Under the pieces are notes generated by a model that saw only the letters and a list, made by a program, of their open reading frames with translations, made no database searches and was not told where the DNA came from. Shown here piece after piece: positions 27,963-39,487 of a stretch of 60,304 nucleotides of DNA. The stretch comes from Spirulina sp. SIO3F2 (GTDB lineage: Bacteria; Cyanobacteriota; Cyanobacteriia; Cyanobacteriales; Spirulinaceae): the NCBI GenBank assembly GCA_010672165.1, contig JAAHHN010000011.1:1-60304 (forward strand). The letters are read 5' to 3'. Made by a program: the position numbers and the translations under genes. Each line of letters opens with the position of its first letter. Within the stretch, counting starts at the first letter, position 1.

Positions 27963-29288
27963 CTACGGTTGGGCATTGGCTTCCACTTTAGGCGGACGCT
28001 CATCAGCAATGACTCCCTCTGGCGCGGGAGAAGCGGGCGGAGCAGTAGGCAAGGGTTGCTGGAAATGTTGATAAACTTGCCGCGAGATGGTTTGGATGAG
28101 ACCCCGAGCCGTCAGGCTATTCTCAGGGCGATTCACCATCACCACAATTGTGTAGCGTTTACCCGTTGGTGTATCCACTACTCCTACATCTGCCAACATT
28201 GATTTGATATCACCTGTTTTGTGGGCAATTGTGGCTTTGCTATCTAAGCCCTTGGGTAGGAGGGTATTGTTTTTGACCGCCTGCATCATTCCCAGGAGTT
28301 GATCGCGGGCAGGCAACGAGACCAATTCGCCTTGGTTAACTTGCACCAGCAAATGGGCTAAGTCCACTGAGCTCGTTTGATTTTGCCCAGTCAAATCCGG
28401 AAGACGCTCATGAATTGCTGTGGCGTTGAGACCCCAAGTGCCAAACCGTTGATTGAGCAGGTTTGCGCCTCCCATGCGTTTGATCAACATGTTGGTTGCA
28501 GTGTGGTCATTGAGACTAATCATTCGAGTGGCTGTTTCAAGGGCACTGTATGGGGTTCCTAATTTGCTCTGGGTTCCAGCGATCGTTTCTGCATCTGCCA
28601 CCAGCATCTCTTTGGGGTCAATCTTGCCTGCGTCCACATCTTGGAAAAAGGCGACTAAAATCGGTAGCGTGATCGTGCTCGCTGCTGGCACTGGATTGCC
28701 CCCTCGATAATTAAGATACGCGCCCGTGTCGAGGTCGAGGACAAAAACATGAGGGTCAAGGGCAGTGTTTTCTTGGGCGATCGCTACCACTTGTTCTTTG
28801 AGCACTACCATTTCTGTCCCTAATGGGAGTTGGGTCATTGCTTCAAGGGAATCACTAACCTGGGCAACAATCGGGTTGTCTGAGGGGTTTTCAACGTATT
28901 GCGATCCGCCTAATACATTTAATATCGTGCCCAAAATCACAGTCGACCCAACTGCCCCGATCAAACCTCTCACTAACCAGCGTAAGACCCAGACGGCTCT
29001 TAATTGAGGAGAATTTAATCGAGAGGACGGCAGTTTAAGAGATTCATGCTGAGCGCGACGTTGGCTGGGCTGCTGTGACGATGTGATGCTAGGTTCGGAT
29101 GGGGCCAATCCAGGCGCAATGGATGCTGAATTTGTGGTGGGCAACAGTCGCAAATGCTTTTTGTTGGCGCGGGATCGAGGTGCGGGCTGTTGTGCCTTTG
29201 CCGATGCCTGGATTGGTGGGCCAAGGCCTTTCTGCCGACGACGCTGACGCGCTCGCCGCCGTTGATGGTGTAAATCCTCTGGAGGCAT
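27963..29288 (-). CDS. Class A beta-lactamase-like serine hydrolase homologue, active site altered
   Basis: A basic, Pro/Ser-rich cytoplasmic N-terminus (about 1-98) and one transmembrane helix (about 103-127) precede a periplasmic beta-lactamase-like fold (about 175-400) and a Pro-rich tail. The family motif SxxK reads Ser204-Thr-Ile-Thr207, so the general-base Lys is Thr (codon ACG, one base from AAG). The SDN motif reads Asn260-Asp-His262. KTG (357-359) is kept. It may be a non-catalytic peptidoglycan- or penicillin-binding protein; antibiotic hydrolysis is unlikely. Single gene, divergent from cysK. Confidence 0.82.
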   Translation of the reverse strand: MPPEDLHHQRRRARQRRRQKGLGPPIQASAKAQQPAPRSRANKKHLRLLPTTNSASIAPGLAPSEPSITSSQQPSQRRAQHESLKLPSSRLNSPQLRAVWVLRWLVRGLIGAVGSTVILGTILNVLGGSQYVENPSDNPIVAQVSDSLEAMTQLPLGTEMVVLKEQVVAIAQENTALDPHVFVLDLDTGAYLNYRGGNPVPAASTITLPILVAFFQDVDAGKIDPKEMLVADAETIAGTQSKLGTPYSALETATRMISLNDHTATNMLIKRMGGANLLNQRFGTWGLNATAIHERLPDLTGQNQTSSVDLAHLLVQVNQGELVSLPARDQLLGMMQAVKNNTLLPKGLDSKATIAHKTGDIKSMLADVGVVDTPTGKRYTIVVMVNRPENSLTARGLIQTISRQVYQHFQQPLPTAPPASPAPEGVIADERPPKVEANAQP

Positions 29289-29474
29289 GGGGCTATAGCC
29301 CTACAGTCATTGAAAACACATCCATCATAGAAAGGTCAAACTGGAAAAGTCAAAAAAACAGAGCAATTTCTTGCGGTTCAAATGCACTTAATTTGCTGGA
29401 TTTGAGAATTCGGCAAGCCCAGTCGATATGATGGGATCGGACTGACCTTCAACTATTGATTTGATCGAGGAACA

Positions 29475-30440
29475 TTGGTACGCATTGTAAACAACGTCAC
29501 AGAACTGGTGGGCCACACCCCCCTCATTCGACTCAATCGTATTCCCCACCAGGCAGGCTGTGTGGCTGAGATTGTCGTTAAGCTTGAAGGAATGAATCCT
29601 TCAGCTTCGGTTAAAGATCGCATTGGCGTCAACATGATTGAGCAGGCCGAACAAGCGGGTCAAATCACGCCGGGCGAAACTATTTTAGTCGAGCCTACCT
29701 CCGGTAATACAGGTATTGCGCTGGCAATGGCAGCGGCAGCGAAAGGCTATCAACTGATTCTGACCATGCCAGATACGATGAGTCGAGAGCGCCGAGCGAT
29801 GCTGCTCGCCTATGGGGCCCATCTAGAACTTACCCCAGGGTCTGGGGGAATGGGAACTTGTATTCGGCGAGCCCAGCAGATTGTGGATCAAACCCCGAAT
29901 GCCTATATGTTGCAGCAGTTTAGTAACACAGCTAATCCTTGTATTCATCGGTCAACGACGGCAGAGGAGATTTGGCAAGATACTGAGGGTGAAGTGGATT
30001 TTCTGGTGGCTGGTGTGGGCACAGGTGGCACGATTACGGGGATTGCTGAGATTCTGAAAGAGCGCCAACCGGAGTTTAAGGCGATCGCAGTCGAACCAGC
30101 CGGAAGTCCAGTGCTCTCAGGTGGCGAACCGGGGCCCCACAAAATTCAAGGTATTGGTGCGGGTTTTATCCCAGAAGTGCTGAATGTGGCAGTGATCGAT
30201 GAGGTTATTACGGTGACAGATGAAGCCGCGATCGACTATGGAAGACGTCTCGCTAAGGAAGAGGGCTTGCTCTCAGGGATTTCTACCGGGGCAGCGTTGG
30301 CAGCAGCGGTGCAAGTCGCCCAGCGTCCAGAGAATACGGGTAAGCGTATTGTGATGATCCAGCCGAGTTTTGGCGAGCGTTATTTGAGTACACCGCTGTT
30401 TCAGAATCTCCAACCAGAGATGATGATGCTCAACAATTAA
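29475..30440 (+). CDS. cysK: Cysteine synthase A (O-acetylserine sulfhydrylase)
   Basis: PLP enzyme making cysteine from O-acetylserine and sulfide. The 321 residues have PLP-Lys47 in [10 protein letters not shown], the substrate loop [12 protein letters not shown], the phosphate-binding [10 protein letters not shown] and the C-terminal GISTGAA motif. The start is TTG 29475 with GAGG at 29467-29470 just upstream; no ATG fits the conserved N-terminus ([16 protein letters not shown]). The last 4 bp overlap the stop of cobS on the other strand. Confidence 0.96.
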   Translation: MVRIVNNVTELVGHTPLIRLNRIPHQAGCVAEIVVKLEGMNPSASVKDRIGVNMIEQAEQAGQITPGETILVEPTSGNTGIALAMAAAAKGYQLILTMPDTMSRERRAMLLAYGAHLELTPGSGGMGTCIRRAQQIVDQTPNAYMLQQFSNTANPCIHRSTTAEEIWQDTEGEVDFLVAGVGTGGTITGIAEILKERQPEFKAIAVEPAGSPVLSGGEPGPHKIQGIGAGFIPEVLNVAVIDEVITVTDEAAIDYGRRLAKEEGLLSGISTGAALAAAVQVAQRPENTGKRIVMIQPSFGERYLSTPLFQNLQPEMMMLNN

Positions 30441-31231
30441 ACCCACTGACTAATCCCTAACACCCCCATCAAATAAACTGCCTCCGTCCATTCCACCACC
30501 GCCCCATAGGTATCGCCTGTATGGCCGCCAAGCTGTCGAGCGAACCACCACCCTGCCAGCCAACTCACGCATAAACCCCAGACCATGCAGATAAGGATGC
30601 AGAGATATTTTTCTCTGGCCAGAGATATCTGCAATGCCATCAGACCCAACAACAAAACAAGACCCCAGAGCAAATCTTGTGGTGCTTTAAATGTCTCCTT
30701 ATGGAAAGCACCCTTGCCCTCCGGACGGAGATAAGGATATTGAGCGATTGCCAGCACCTGACCCCAACGACCCCATCCCGCTGCCATCACCAAACTCCAG
30801 CCCCGGAACAGTTCTAGCTCTGCGATCGCGCCCCCCTTCAGCACCAAAATCAACACTGCCACCATTACCCCGAAAGCGCCCGTGACGCTATCGCGCATTA
30901 CCACCAAGCGTCGCTCTGGATCAGTGACGGCCAAGCCATCGGCAGTATCCATCGCCCCATCCAGATGCAGACCGCCAGTACTCCAGAGCCATAGGGCAAC
31001 CAGAAGAATGCTGGCAGTTAAGGGTGGGAAATGCAGGCAAATAAGGAGGCGATCGCCGATCGCCAGTAAGCATCCTAATCCACAGCCTACCCACGGCGCT
31101 AGGTAGGCAATATGGGTCAAATCCACAGGCCATGACTCTGGCCAAAGAAACCGGGTATAAAACAAGATCGCACCCCCCAGTGCGGCCACTTGATTTTTAA
31201 GGCTAATGCCAAGGCGCTGAAAGTATTGCAT
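30437..31231 (-). CDS. cobS: Adenosylcobinamide-GDP ribazoletransferase
   Basis: Integral membrane enzyme that joins adenosylcobinamide-GDP and alpha-ribazole in the last stage of cobalamin synthesis. The 264 residues have the family signature [15 protein letters not shown] (about residues 88-102) and several hydrophobic helices, with [10 protein letters not shown] and GRWGQV also conserved. I see no cobalamin riboswitch in the 275 bp upstream. It is tail-to-tail with cysK (4-bp overlap). Confidence 0.94.
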   Translation of the reverse strand: MQYFQRLGISLKNQVAALGGAILFYTRFLWPESWPVDLTHIAYLAPWVGCGLGCLLAIGDRLLICLHFPPLTASILLVALWLWSTGGLHLDGAMDTADGLAVTDPERRLVVMRDSVTGAFGVMVAVLILVLKGGAIAELELFRGWSLVMAAGWGRWGQVLAIAQYPYLRPEGKGAFHKETFKAPQDLLWGLVLLLGLMALQISLAREKYLCILICMVWGLCVSWLAGWWFARQLGGHTGDTYGAVVEWTEAVYLMGVLGISQWV

Positions 31232-31506
31232 AATTGTTACAATTCAATCCACCGTGTAATAATCCGGCCGTTTGGAAAAGTTGGGTTAAGATGAATGCAA
31301 GGGTTACGGAGTGCAGCTTACAACTGTAATTCAACCCCATCCGACTTTACCTCAAGCTTCGTCATGTCTTTAGCAATGCAATCGTGTCTGACGCTGTGAT
31401 GTTTGATTCAGTGCAGAACAGCAATGTACTTGTTTTTGAAATTCGCTAAAGCCCCGTGGCATGGCCTGACCCAAACAGCCAATGTCCGCATCACCGGCGT
31501 TTTCCC

Positions 31507-33101
<1,595 letters not shown>

Positions 33102-33152
33102 GCAAATTCAGTCGGGGCTGGTCTCCCTGCCCCTCCCTAATCCAGCGCTTGC

Positions 33153-33965
33153 CTAAATCGTCTCCGGATTGATCCCCAACTCACGCAGCTTCGCCGCCAG
33201 TTGTTCCGCCCGTAGACGTTCTTGCTCGGCTCGTTCATCGGCCTGCGCCGCCCGCTGATCCGCTGCTTCGGCCCGTTCTACCCCAGTCAGGAGCAAGTTA
33301 CCATCTGCATCGCACCATCGCAGCCAGCGATCGTATTGCTTGCCCTCAAACATGCCCTCCCAAACCGTTAGCCCTAAACCCAAGCTGGGGAACTGGGCCT
33401 GGGACAACGGCTGATATTGACCGGCTTGGAGGCTATAGGCCTGGAGCATCTGGGTGGAGAGTTGTTGCAGTGGATCAAACACTGCATAATAAACAATCCC
33501 CATTTGGGCATAATCCATCAGCTTGCGGGTGAGTTCATTGCCCTTGCGGTTCGAGACAATCTCAATCACGACTTCCGGCACTTTGCCAAACTCCCAGACC
33601 AGATAGGAGCGATGCTTTTTTTCCTGCCAATCGGGGCTGACCTCAACCCCCAAACTCAGCATCACATCCGGGACGATCGCGGGTTGATTCACACTAAAAA
33701 AGATACCCACATCGGCCATAGCGAGAAAGGGCTGATCGGGCTGGTAGGCGCTATAGAGACATTGCACCAACAGACGCTGGAGCTTCTCTTGAATCAGGTT
33801 GTCCACTGGTGTTTCATCTTCCAGGACAAGATGGCTGATATCCGGTTCAGGGGGCAACTCGGTGGGTAATTTTTGGGTCGAATCCTGTCCATTGGCGACA
33901 ACTCCATGACCCTGATCAGGCTTGGGAGGAGCGGTGATGGTTTCAATTACAGTTGTCATTGGCAA
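33153..33965 (-). CDS. Uma2-family (DUF820) PD-(D/E)XK-like protein, copy 1
   Basis: The core fold (about residues 45-215) has the nuclease-like elements PDVMLSLGVEV and VPEVVIEIVSNRKGNE with a conserved Asp, Glu and Lys. The C-terminal ~45 residues are an Ala/Glu/Arg coiled coil of short repeats (RAEAADQRAAQADERAEQ). Uma2 genes are very numerous in cyanobacteria, often spread by transposition; their biochemical role is unproven. It is closely related to the gene at 52683-53606, and both contain EPDISHLVLEDE and DNLIQEKLQRLLVQCLYSAY. Confidence 0.85.
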   Translation of the reverse strand: MPMTTVIETITAPPKPDQGHGVVANGQDSTQKLPTELPPEPDISHLVLEDETPVDNLIQEKLQRLLVQCLYSAYQPDQPFLAMADVGIFFSVNQPAIVPDVMLSLGVEVSPDWQEKKHRSYLVWEFGKVPEVVIEIVSNRKGNELTRKLMDYAQMGIVYYAVFDPLQQLSTQMLQAYSLQAGQYQPLSQAQFPSLGLGLTVWEGMFEGKQYDRWLRWCDADGNLLLTGVERAEAADQRAAQADERAEQERLRAEQLAAKLRELGINPETI

Positions 33966-34111
33966 TTAGGGAATGACATGGTCTTATGGTAGCGCAATTG
34001 TTCTGGTCTGCTATTGGATAATCCACAATCACGCCCAATTGTGCTCTTGCTTGTTTGCATAAATTTGGCTTAAATGTGCGGAGGAATAGATAGTAGCCCT
34101 ATTCAACTCAA

Positions 34112-35899
34112 TTGCAAGTGCAACTCACTCCGTCCCCGTCACTGAACTCTTGCTCGTTTCGTCCAACTGGCCGTTGGGTTAGATGTTGGAGCGCGATTGC
34201 CTTGGGCAGCTTGCTTACTGTGCCCTTTATAACTGTTGCGGCCTGGTGCCAAGTACCGAATACGCCGAATACAAATTTCGATCCACGAGATCTCTTTCCT
34301 GAACAACCCGAGCAGCCCTGGCCCAATGCGCCAGAAATACCAGAGCAACAACTGCAAGTTCCGGCGTTGCCCCCAGTCGTACCCCAATCTCAACCCAGTA
34401 CCTTACAACAGGTTGTGGTCGATCGCTTTGAGGTGCGAGGAAATACAGCATTGCGCCGAAATGATCTCGACGAAAAACTAAAAAAGTTTTACGGTCAATC
34501 GTTGTCGATTGTAGAGTTGCAGCAGGCAGCAATTTTGGTTACACAGCTCTACGTAGAGAAAGGATTCATCACGTCTGGCGCTTTTGTTCCAGCCAACCAA
34601 GAACAATACTCATCTGAAAATCGCACTATTGTTTTACAAGCGATTGAAGGTCGGGCCAAGGTCAAGGTGCAGGTGCAGGGAGGGAACTTAGAAGCGGGTT
34701 ATGTTGAGTCACGTTTGAATTTGGCGACTACAACTCCTTTCAATGTGGAGACCATTGAAACCGCCCTGAAACAATTGCAGCTTGACCTCAATATTGATGT
34801 AATCCAGGCAGAATTAGCCGAGGCTCCAGAGACTGGACTGAGTATCCTCAATGTCATCGTGACGCCTAGCGATCGCTTCAGCGCCTCAACTTTCACGAAC
34901 AACAATCGTTCCCCCAGTGTGGGTAGCGAAGGCGTGGGAACAGGGCTAAACATCCAAAATGCCAGCGGTTGGGGGGATAGTCTCAGCATTAGCCCCAGCT
35001 TTACCGACGGCAGCAACAGCCTCAACTTTAGTTACACCTTGCCCGTCAGCCCTCACAACACCACGGTTTACGCGAATGGCGGCATCGGCCACAGCACAAT
35101 TATTGAAGAACCGTTCGATCGCCTTGATATTCAATCTAGTTCCCGCTACTTCAACCTTGGTCTGCGCCATCCTCTCAAGCAAACTCCCACCGAGACGATC
35201 GCCCTCAGTCTCGAACTCTCCCATAGCCGCAGTCAAACCACGCTGCTGGATATTCCCTTTCCCCTCTCGCCGGGGGCAGACTTGCAGGGACGGACACGGG
35301 TGAGCGCGATCCGGCTGGGGCAGGACTGGACAACCCAAGGGGAAGATTTTTTGTTCGCGGTGCGATCGCGCTTTAGCCTTGGCCTTGACCTTTTTGAAGC
35401 CACAATCAACGAAACTTCGCCTGATAGCCATTTTTTCTCCTGGCAAGGCCAGGCCCAATGGGTCAAACTCCTCGGCAAAGAGACAAAACTGATTGTTCGG
35501 GGGGAAGCCCAACTGAGCGATCGCCCTCTGCTCTCGGGGGAACAGTTTGGGCTGGGCGGCCAAAACACAATCCGGGGCTATCGTCAGAATGCCCTGCTCA
35601 CAGACAACGGCCTGCTGGGCAGCGCGGAACTCTATCTCCCGGTGCTCAAAATCGGCGCCGAAGCTTGGCTCGTGGAGTTGATTCCCTTTTTCAACATTGG
35701 TACGGGCTGGAACAGTGGCGAGAGTGACCAGCCTGAAACCCAAACCCTAATTTCAATCGGCTCGGGGCTGCGGTTGTCTCTTTCTGATGTGTTTTCCGCT
35801 CGCCTCGATTGGGGCATTCCTTTAGTTAACCTCTCTGATACCAACGAAACATGGCAAGAAAACGGTCTTTATTTTCAATTGCTGTACAGTCCTTTTTGA
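34112..35899 (+). CDS. Two-partner secretion outer-membrane transporter (TpsB, ShlB/FhaC type)
   Basis: Outer-membrane pore that exports a large TpsA exoprotein, most likely the one at 48653-52495. After a signal peptide (IALGSLLTVPFITVAAW) comes a Pro-rich linker, then a POTRA_2 domain (VVVDRFEVRGNTALRRNDLD, about residues 107-185), a second POTRA and a beta-barrel. The barrel has the family motif LGGQNTIRGYRQN (about 473-485) and a C-terminal aromatic (LLYSPF). The start is a TTG at 34112 with no strong ribosome binding site. The 3' end overlaps the next gene by 49 bp. Confidence 0.93.
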   Translation: MQVQLTPSPSLNSCSFRPTGRWVRCWSAIALGSLLTVPFITVAAWCQVPNTPNTNFDPRDLFPEQPEQPWPNAPEIPEQQLQVPALPPVVPQSQPSTLQQVVVDRFEVRGNTALRRNDLDEKLKKFYGQSLSIVELQQAAILVTQLYVEKGFITSGAFVPANQEQYSSENRTIVLQAIEGRAKVKVQVQGGNLEAGYVESRLNLATTTPFNVETIETALKQLQLDLNIDVIQAELAEAPETGLSILNVIVTPSDRFSASTFTNNNRSPSVGSEGVGTGLNIQNASGWGDSLSISPSFTDGSNSLNFSYTLPVSPHNTTVYANGGIGHSTIIEEPFDRLDIQSSSRYFNLGLRHPLKQTPTETIALSLELSHSRSQTTLLDIPFPLSPGADLQGRTRVSAIRLGQDWTTQGEDFLFAVRSRFSLGLDLFEATINETSPDSHFFSWQGQAQWVKLLGKETKLIVRGEAQLSDRPLLSGEQFGLGGQNTIRGYRQNALLTDNGLLGSAELYLPVLKIGAEAWLVELIPFFNIGTGWNSGESDQPETQTLISIGSGLRLSLSDVFSARLDWGIPLVNLSDTNETWQENGLYFQLLYSPF

Positions 35900-38679
35900 T
35901 CGCTGGAGCATTGCTCAGTGGCTCGCTGTTATTGTCGGGGATGACACCGGAAGTAACATCACGGCTTGACGCGATCAGGCGTGATGCTGCGACTGCCTAT
36001 GACGCTGGCAGATATGAGGCGGCGATCGAACATCTGGAGCAATGGTTAGAGTTAACGGAGCAGCCCCATGAGCGGGTGCAGGTGTTGCTTAATTTGGCAG
36101 CGGCGTATTTGGAAGTGGGCAATTGGGCAGCGGCTGAAGGGGCGATTGCTCAAGCCGAGCAGATTTTGGTGGCGAACCCCCAGCTAGCATTGTGGGCGGC
36201 GCTCCAGGAAGCGGAGGGGAAGTTGCAGTTCTCATTGGGGCAATATGCAGAGGCGTTTCGGGCGTGGGAGCGGGCGGCAGAAGGGTTTGGGCAAACGGGT
36301 CATGTTGAAAGCTCTCAGCGATCGCAGCTAAATCAGGCCAGGGCGTTGCAAGCTTTGGGGCAAACGCGATCTGCCTTTCAGGTGTTGCAGCGGTTATATC
36401 TCCAAGTGGCGGCTCAACCTGATACCGCTTTGAAAGCTCGGATTTATAAAGAGTTTGCGATCGTCGGACAGGTCTTGGGTCGCTTCCCGACTGAGCTCAA
36501 GATTCCCGCTTCAGTAACAGATAATCGTATTGACTATTTAGCCCAGGCACTGACCTTACTGGAAGCCGCGGAGCAAATTGCGCAAAATCTCAATGCTTCT
36601 CAGCTTCAGGCTGGAATTCAGTTGGAATTGGGCAACCTTGAACGGGCAACTTACCATTGGGCCAAAAATTCCCACGAACGGTTTTATCGGCCCATCACTG
36701 AACCGGAGAGACAAAAAACTTATATCAATACAGCACTCCGCTACTATCAGACAGCGGCCGAATCGGATAGTTTAGGTTCTACTCAAGCTGAACTTAATGC
36801 TTTGGCATTAACGGTTGAAGTTCTTCAGTCAAACTTAGCAGAAACAGTCGATAAACCAACTGATATGGCTGGAGAAGCAGCGAGTTTGCTAACCAAGCTT
36901 AAGCAAGCTCCCCTGAGCTGGGAACGCTTACAGAGTCAGATTAACCTGGCGCATCAATTAACCCAGTACTATAAAGATACAAACGAGTTGGAAACACAAG
37001 CTGGATTTATCCAAGCGCTCCTGCTTGAAACGCTCCAAACCAGTAATCTTACTTTTGAACGTCAAAATCTTTGTCAGGTCAATTTTGCTCAAAGTAATGA
37101 ATCCTTAGTGACAGCCTACAGCCTGCTTTATCTTGGTGAGCTTTACGAATATCAAGGACAAATGGGCCAAGCTCAGGCTTGTACTGAGGAAGCACTCTGG
37201 ATAGCAGAGTCATTACAAGAGAAGCGGCTTGAATATCAAATTCAGTGGCAGTTGGGTCGCATTCTGGCGCGATCGCCCAAAACCCAAGAGCAAGCGGTGG
37301 TGATGTATGAAAGCACCATTGACACATTGGATAAAATTCGAGCAGACTTGGTTAGTCTAGAGCAGTCTGAGTTCCGTTTTTCGTTTCGAGACGAGATTGA
37401 ACCTGTTTATCGAGAGCTGATTGATCTACTCATTACATCTGGAGATAGAGTGACACTTAAACAAGGTGAGAAGTCAGTAATTGCTGACCCATCATCTGCT
37501 CTTAATAAAGCTGCAGACACCCTAGAGGCTTTACAGGTAGCAACAATTGAAGATTACCTTCGTTGTAATCTTCAAGCAGATTCACCAATCCCAATTGAAG
37601 GGTCGGCAACAGTTGCTGAAAATAATAATACAGCTTTTATTTATCCAATCTTCACAAAGGATCGAGTCGAGATTATTGTCCGTCATCCACAAACGGGTAC
37701 AGTGATCAAACGTTCGTCTCAAGAAATCACTGCAAATGAATTGAATACCAAGTTGACTGATTTTAGGGATGCCATCAAGCAGCGTCGAGAACCAAAAGGC
37801 AGGGATAAACTTATTTTCATAGAGGTATATGATCTCTTAGTTACACCAGTTGAATCAGATTTACAGAAAATTGCACCGGATACTTTAGTCTTTGGTTTAG
37901 ATCGATTCTTTCAGAATATTCCTGTAGCTGCCCTTCATGACGGAGATCAATATTTGATTAGAAACTATGCAGTTACAATTAATTTGGGTCTGCCTTTATA
38001 CAATAACTCTACATTGCCCAAGCTAGAGGACTTACAAATCTTAGCTGCTGGAACAACCGCAGGCTTTGACAAAAATTCTTCAAATTCCCGACTCAGGAAT
38101 TCTAGCTTACCCAATGTTGCTAAAGAGCTAGCAAGCATTCAGGAAATTTTCACTGAGCAAGCACCAGCAGATGTAGTTCAGATTCTTGAGGAAGAAGCTT
38201 TTAGTAATAAAAATTTGCAGAACAGTGTTGTAGAGCAACCTTTTTCGATTGTGCATTTGGCTACCCATGGTGAATTTGGCTCTAATCCGAGAGAAACTTT
38301 TATCTGGACCCATGAAGGTAGAGTTGACCTGAATGGTATGGCGCAACTTTTGCAGCAGCGTTCAGCCAGTCGCCCTGAAGCGATTCAGCTTTTGGTTTTG
38401 AGTGCCTGTCGAACAGCCGAAGGGGATCGGCGGGCAGCACTTGGGCTAGCTGGAATTGCGGTGCAGACTGGCGCCAGAAGCGCGATCGCCTCTCTACAGA
38501 AAGTGGGAGATAGCTCGACAGAAATGCTGATGACGGAGTTCTATCGGCAGCTTGCCACGGGTCAGAGTAGCCGTGCTGAGGCCCTTCGCCAGGCCCAACT
38601 AGCGATGCTAGAGCAACCTGACGACCTACGAAAACCCAACTCTTGGGCAATGTTTATTCTGATTGGAGATTGGCGCTAG
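35851..38679 (+). CDS. Exported TPR-CHAT protease
   Basis: 942 residues: an N-terminal signal or membrane anchor (FSIAVQSFLIAGALLSGSLLLSG), TPR helices (about 45-480, e.g. AIEHLEQWLELTEQPHERVQVLLNLAAAYLEVGNW), then a C-terminal CHAT domain (about 600-940). Catalytic His806 is in HLATHGEFG and Cys853 in LSACRTAEGD, both intact. The signal peptide implies it acts outside the cytoplasm. Overlap with tpsB by 49 bp indicates coupled expression, so it may process or license the secreted TpsA protein. It is convergent with DUF928 (26-bp overlap). The second half is richer in AT than the first. Confidence 0.9.
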   Translation: MARKRSLFSIAVQSFLIAGALLSGSLLLSGMTPEVTSRLDAIRRDAATAYDAGRYEAAIEHLEQWLELTEQPHERVQVLLNLAAAYLEVGNWAAAEGAIAQAEQILVANPQLALWAALQEAEGKLQFSLGQYAEAFRAWERAAEGFGQTGHVESSQRSQLNQARALQALGQTRSAFQVLQRLYLQVAAQPDTALKARIYKEFAIVGQVLGRFPTELKIPASVTDNRIDYLAQALTLLEAAEQIAQNLNASQLQAGIQLELGNLERATYHWAKNSHERFYRPITEPERQKTYINTALRYYQTAAESDSLGSTQAELNALALTVEVLQSNLAETVDKPTDMAGEAASLLTKLKQAPLSWERLQSQINLAHQLTQYYKDTNELETQAGFIQALLLETLQTSNLTFERQNLCQVNFAQSNESLVTAYSLLYLGELYEYQGQMGQAQACTEEALWIAESLQEKRLEYQIQWQLGRILARSPKTQEQAVVMYESTIDTLDKIRADLVSLEQSEFRFSFRDEIEPVYRELIDLLITSGDRVTLKQGEKSVIADPSSALNKAADTLEALQVATIEDYLRCNLQADSPIPIEGSATVAENNNTAFIYPIFTKDRVEIIVRHPQTGTVIKRSSQEITANELNTKLTDFRDAIKQRREPKGRDKLIFIEVYDLLVTPVESDLQKIAPDTLVFGLDRFFQNIPVAALHDGDQYLIRNYAVTINLGLPLYNNSTLPKLEDLQILAAGTTAGFDKNSSNSRLRNSSLPNVAKELASIQEIFTEQAPADVVQILEEEAFSNKNLQNSVVEQPFSIVHLATHGEFGSNPRETFIWTHEGRVDLNGMAQLLQQRSASRPEAIQLLVLSACRTAEGDRRAALGLAGIAVQTGARSAIASLQKVGDSSTEMLMTEFYRQLATGQSSRAEALRQAQLAMLEQPDDLRKPNSWAMFILIGDWR

Positions 38680-39436
38680 GACAGGTGGTGATTGTCGCGT
38701 TGGCGATGACAGGCTCGAAGGATTGGAATTCGGCAAAGTGGGGATCGGTCAAAAACGAACGCCAGTTTTCTGGGCTAGCTCCACCACAGACGGCTTGTCC
38801 AAGTTCGGTCAGGGCATCAAACCAAAATCCGTTTTGAGCATAGATTTCAGTTCGTTGCTCGGTGGGTAAATTGTCTAAATCCGTTTCTGTCGTCAATGGT
38901 TTCCGTTTCACGAAGTTAATCGTTTCACATTCGGCTGCTAGGGATGTTTCGGTGAGGTGGGCATTGATGTAGAGATGAATTTCGTAGGTCGCGCCTTCGG
39001 CTAGACCTGTCTCGGACTCAGGGATTTGAACGGCGAAGATACCAGAAGGAATGGTGTTAAGCGCGGTTTCGTAGGTTTGGTAGGGGGCTTCCATCGCTCG
39101 GACTGAAAATTCAACATTACGCACTCGGTAGGCTTCGGGAATGTAGAACCAAAAGGTGGGGTGACTCTGGCTGGTTGCAGCCGAGTATTGAGCATCAAAT
39201 TCACCTTCTGCAAGTTCGCGATCAATATGATTGGGGATTAGGGTGCTAAAGAGGTTAAGTGGGTCTTCATTACAGGCTGGATCGCGAGGAGCAGAAGGAG
39301 GATCGGTTTGAGGGTTAGAATCTTCTGGTGGATTATAAGTTGTTTGTGCGGTAGCTATGTAAGTCCAAAAATGAAGTGGAGCGAAGATAGCACCAAAAAT
39401 AAATAATAAATGGTTTATTTTCTTGTTCAAGAGCAT
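38654..39436 (-). CDS. DUF928 secreted protein
   Basis: 260 residues with a signal peptide (HLLFIFGAIFAPLHFWTYIATA) and a mature start QTTYNPPEDSNPQ. The DUF928 domain has SHPTFWFYIPEAYRVRNVEFSV, then SGIFAVQIP and the C-terminal ENGFWFDAL-like GFWFDALTELGQAVC block. The family is almost confined to cyanobacteria, has unknown function and is often found near CHAT and DUF1822 genes. It is last in the reverse-strand operon that begins at 43788. Confidence 0.87.
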   Translation of the reverse strand: MLLNKKINHLLFIFGAIFAPLHFWTYIATAQTTYNPPEDSNPQTDPPSAPRDPACNEDPLNLFSTLIPNHIDRELAEGEFDAQYSAATSQSHPTFWFYIPEAYRVRNVEFSVRAMEAPYQTYETALNTIPSGIFAVQIPESETGLAEGATYEIHLYINAHLTETSLAAECETINFVKRKPLTTETDLDNLPTEQRTEIYAQNGFWFDALTELGQAVCGGASPENWRSFLTDPHFAEFQSFEPVIANATITTCPSANLQSE

Positions 39437-39487
39437 AGTAGTCTAACCTAAAAATACAAAGATATTCTTTTCAAGATTGACACAGTT

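Noticed and set aside
30437-31500. Possible cobalamin riboswitch upstream of cobS.
   Set aside because: I looked for the B12-box-like core and paired arms in the 275 bp upstream on the reverse strand and saw nothing convincing.
33153-33965. Uma2 genes as active transposase or mobile element.
   Set aside because: Despite their abundance I see no terminal inverted repeats or target duplications around any of the three copies, so I call them genes and not mobile elements.
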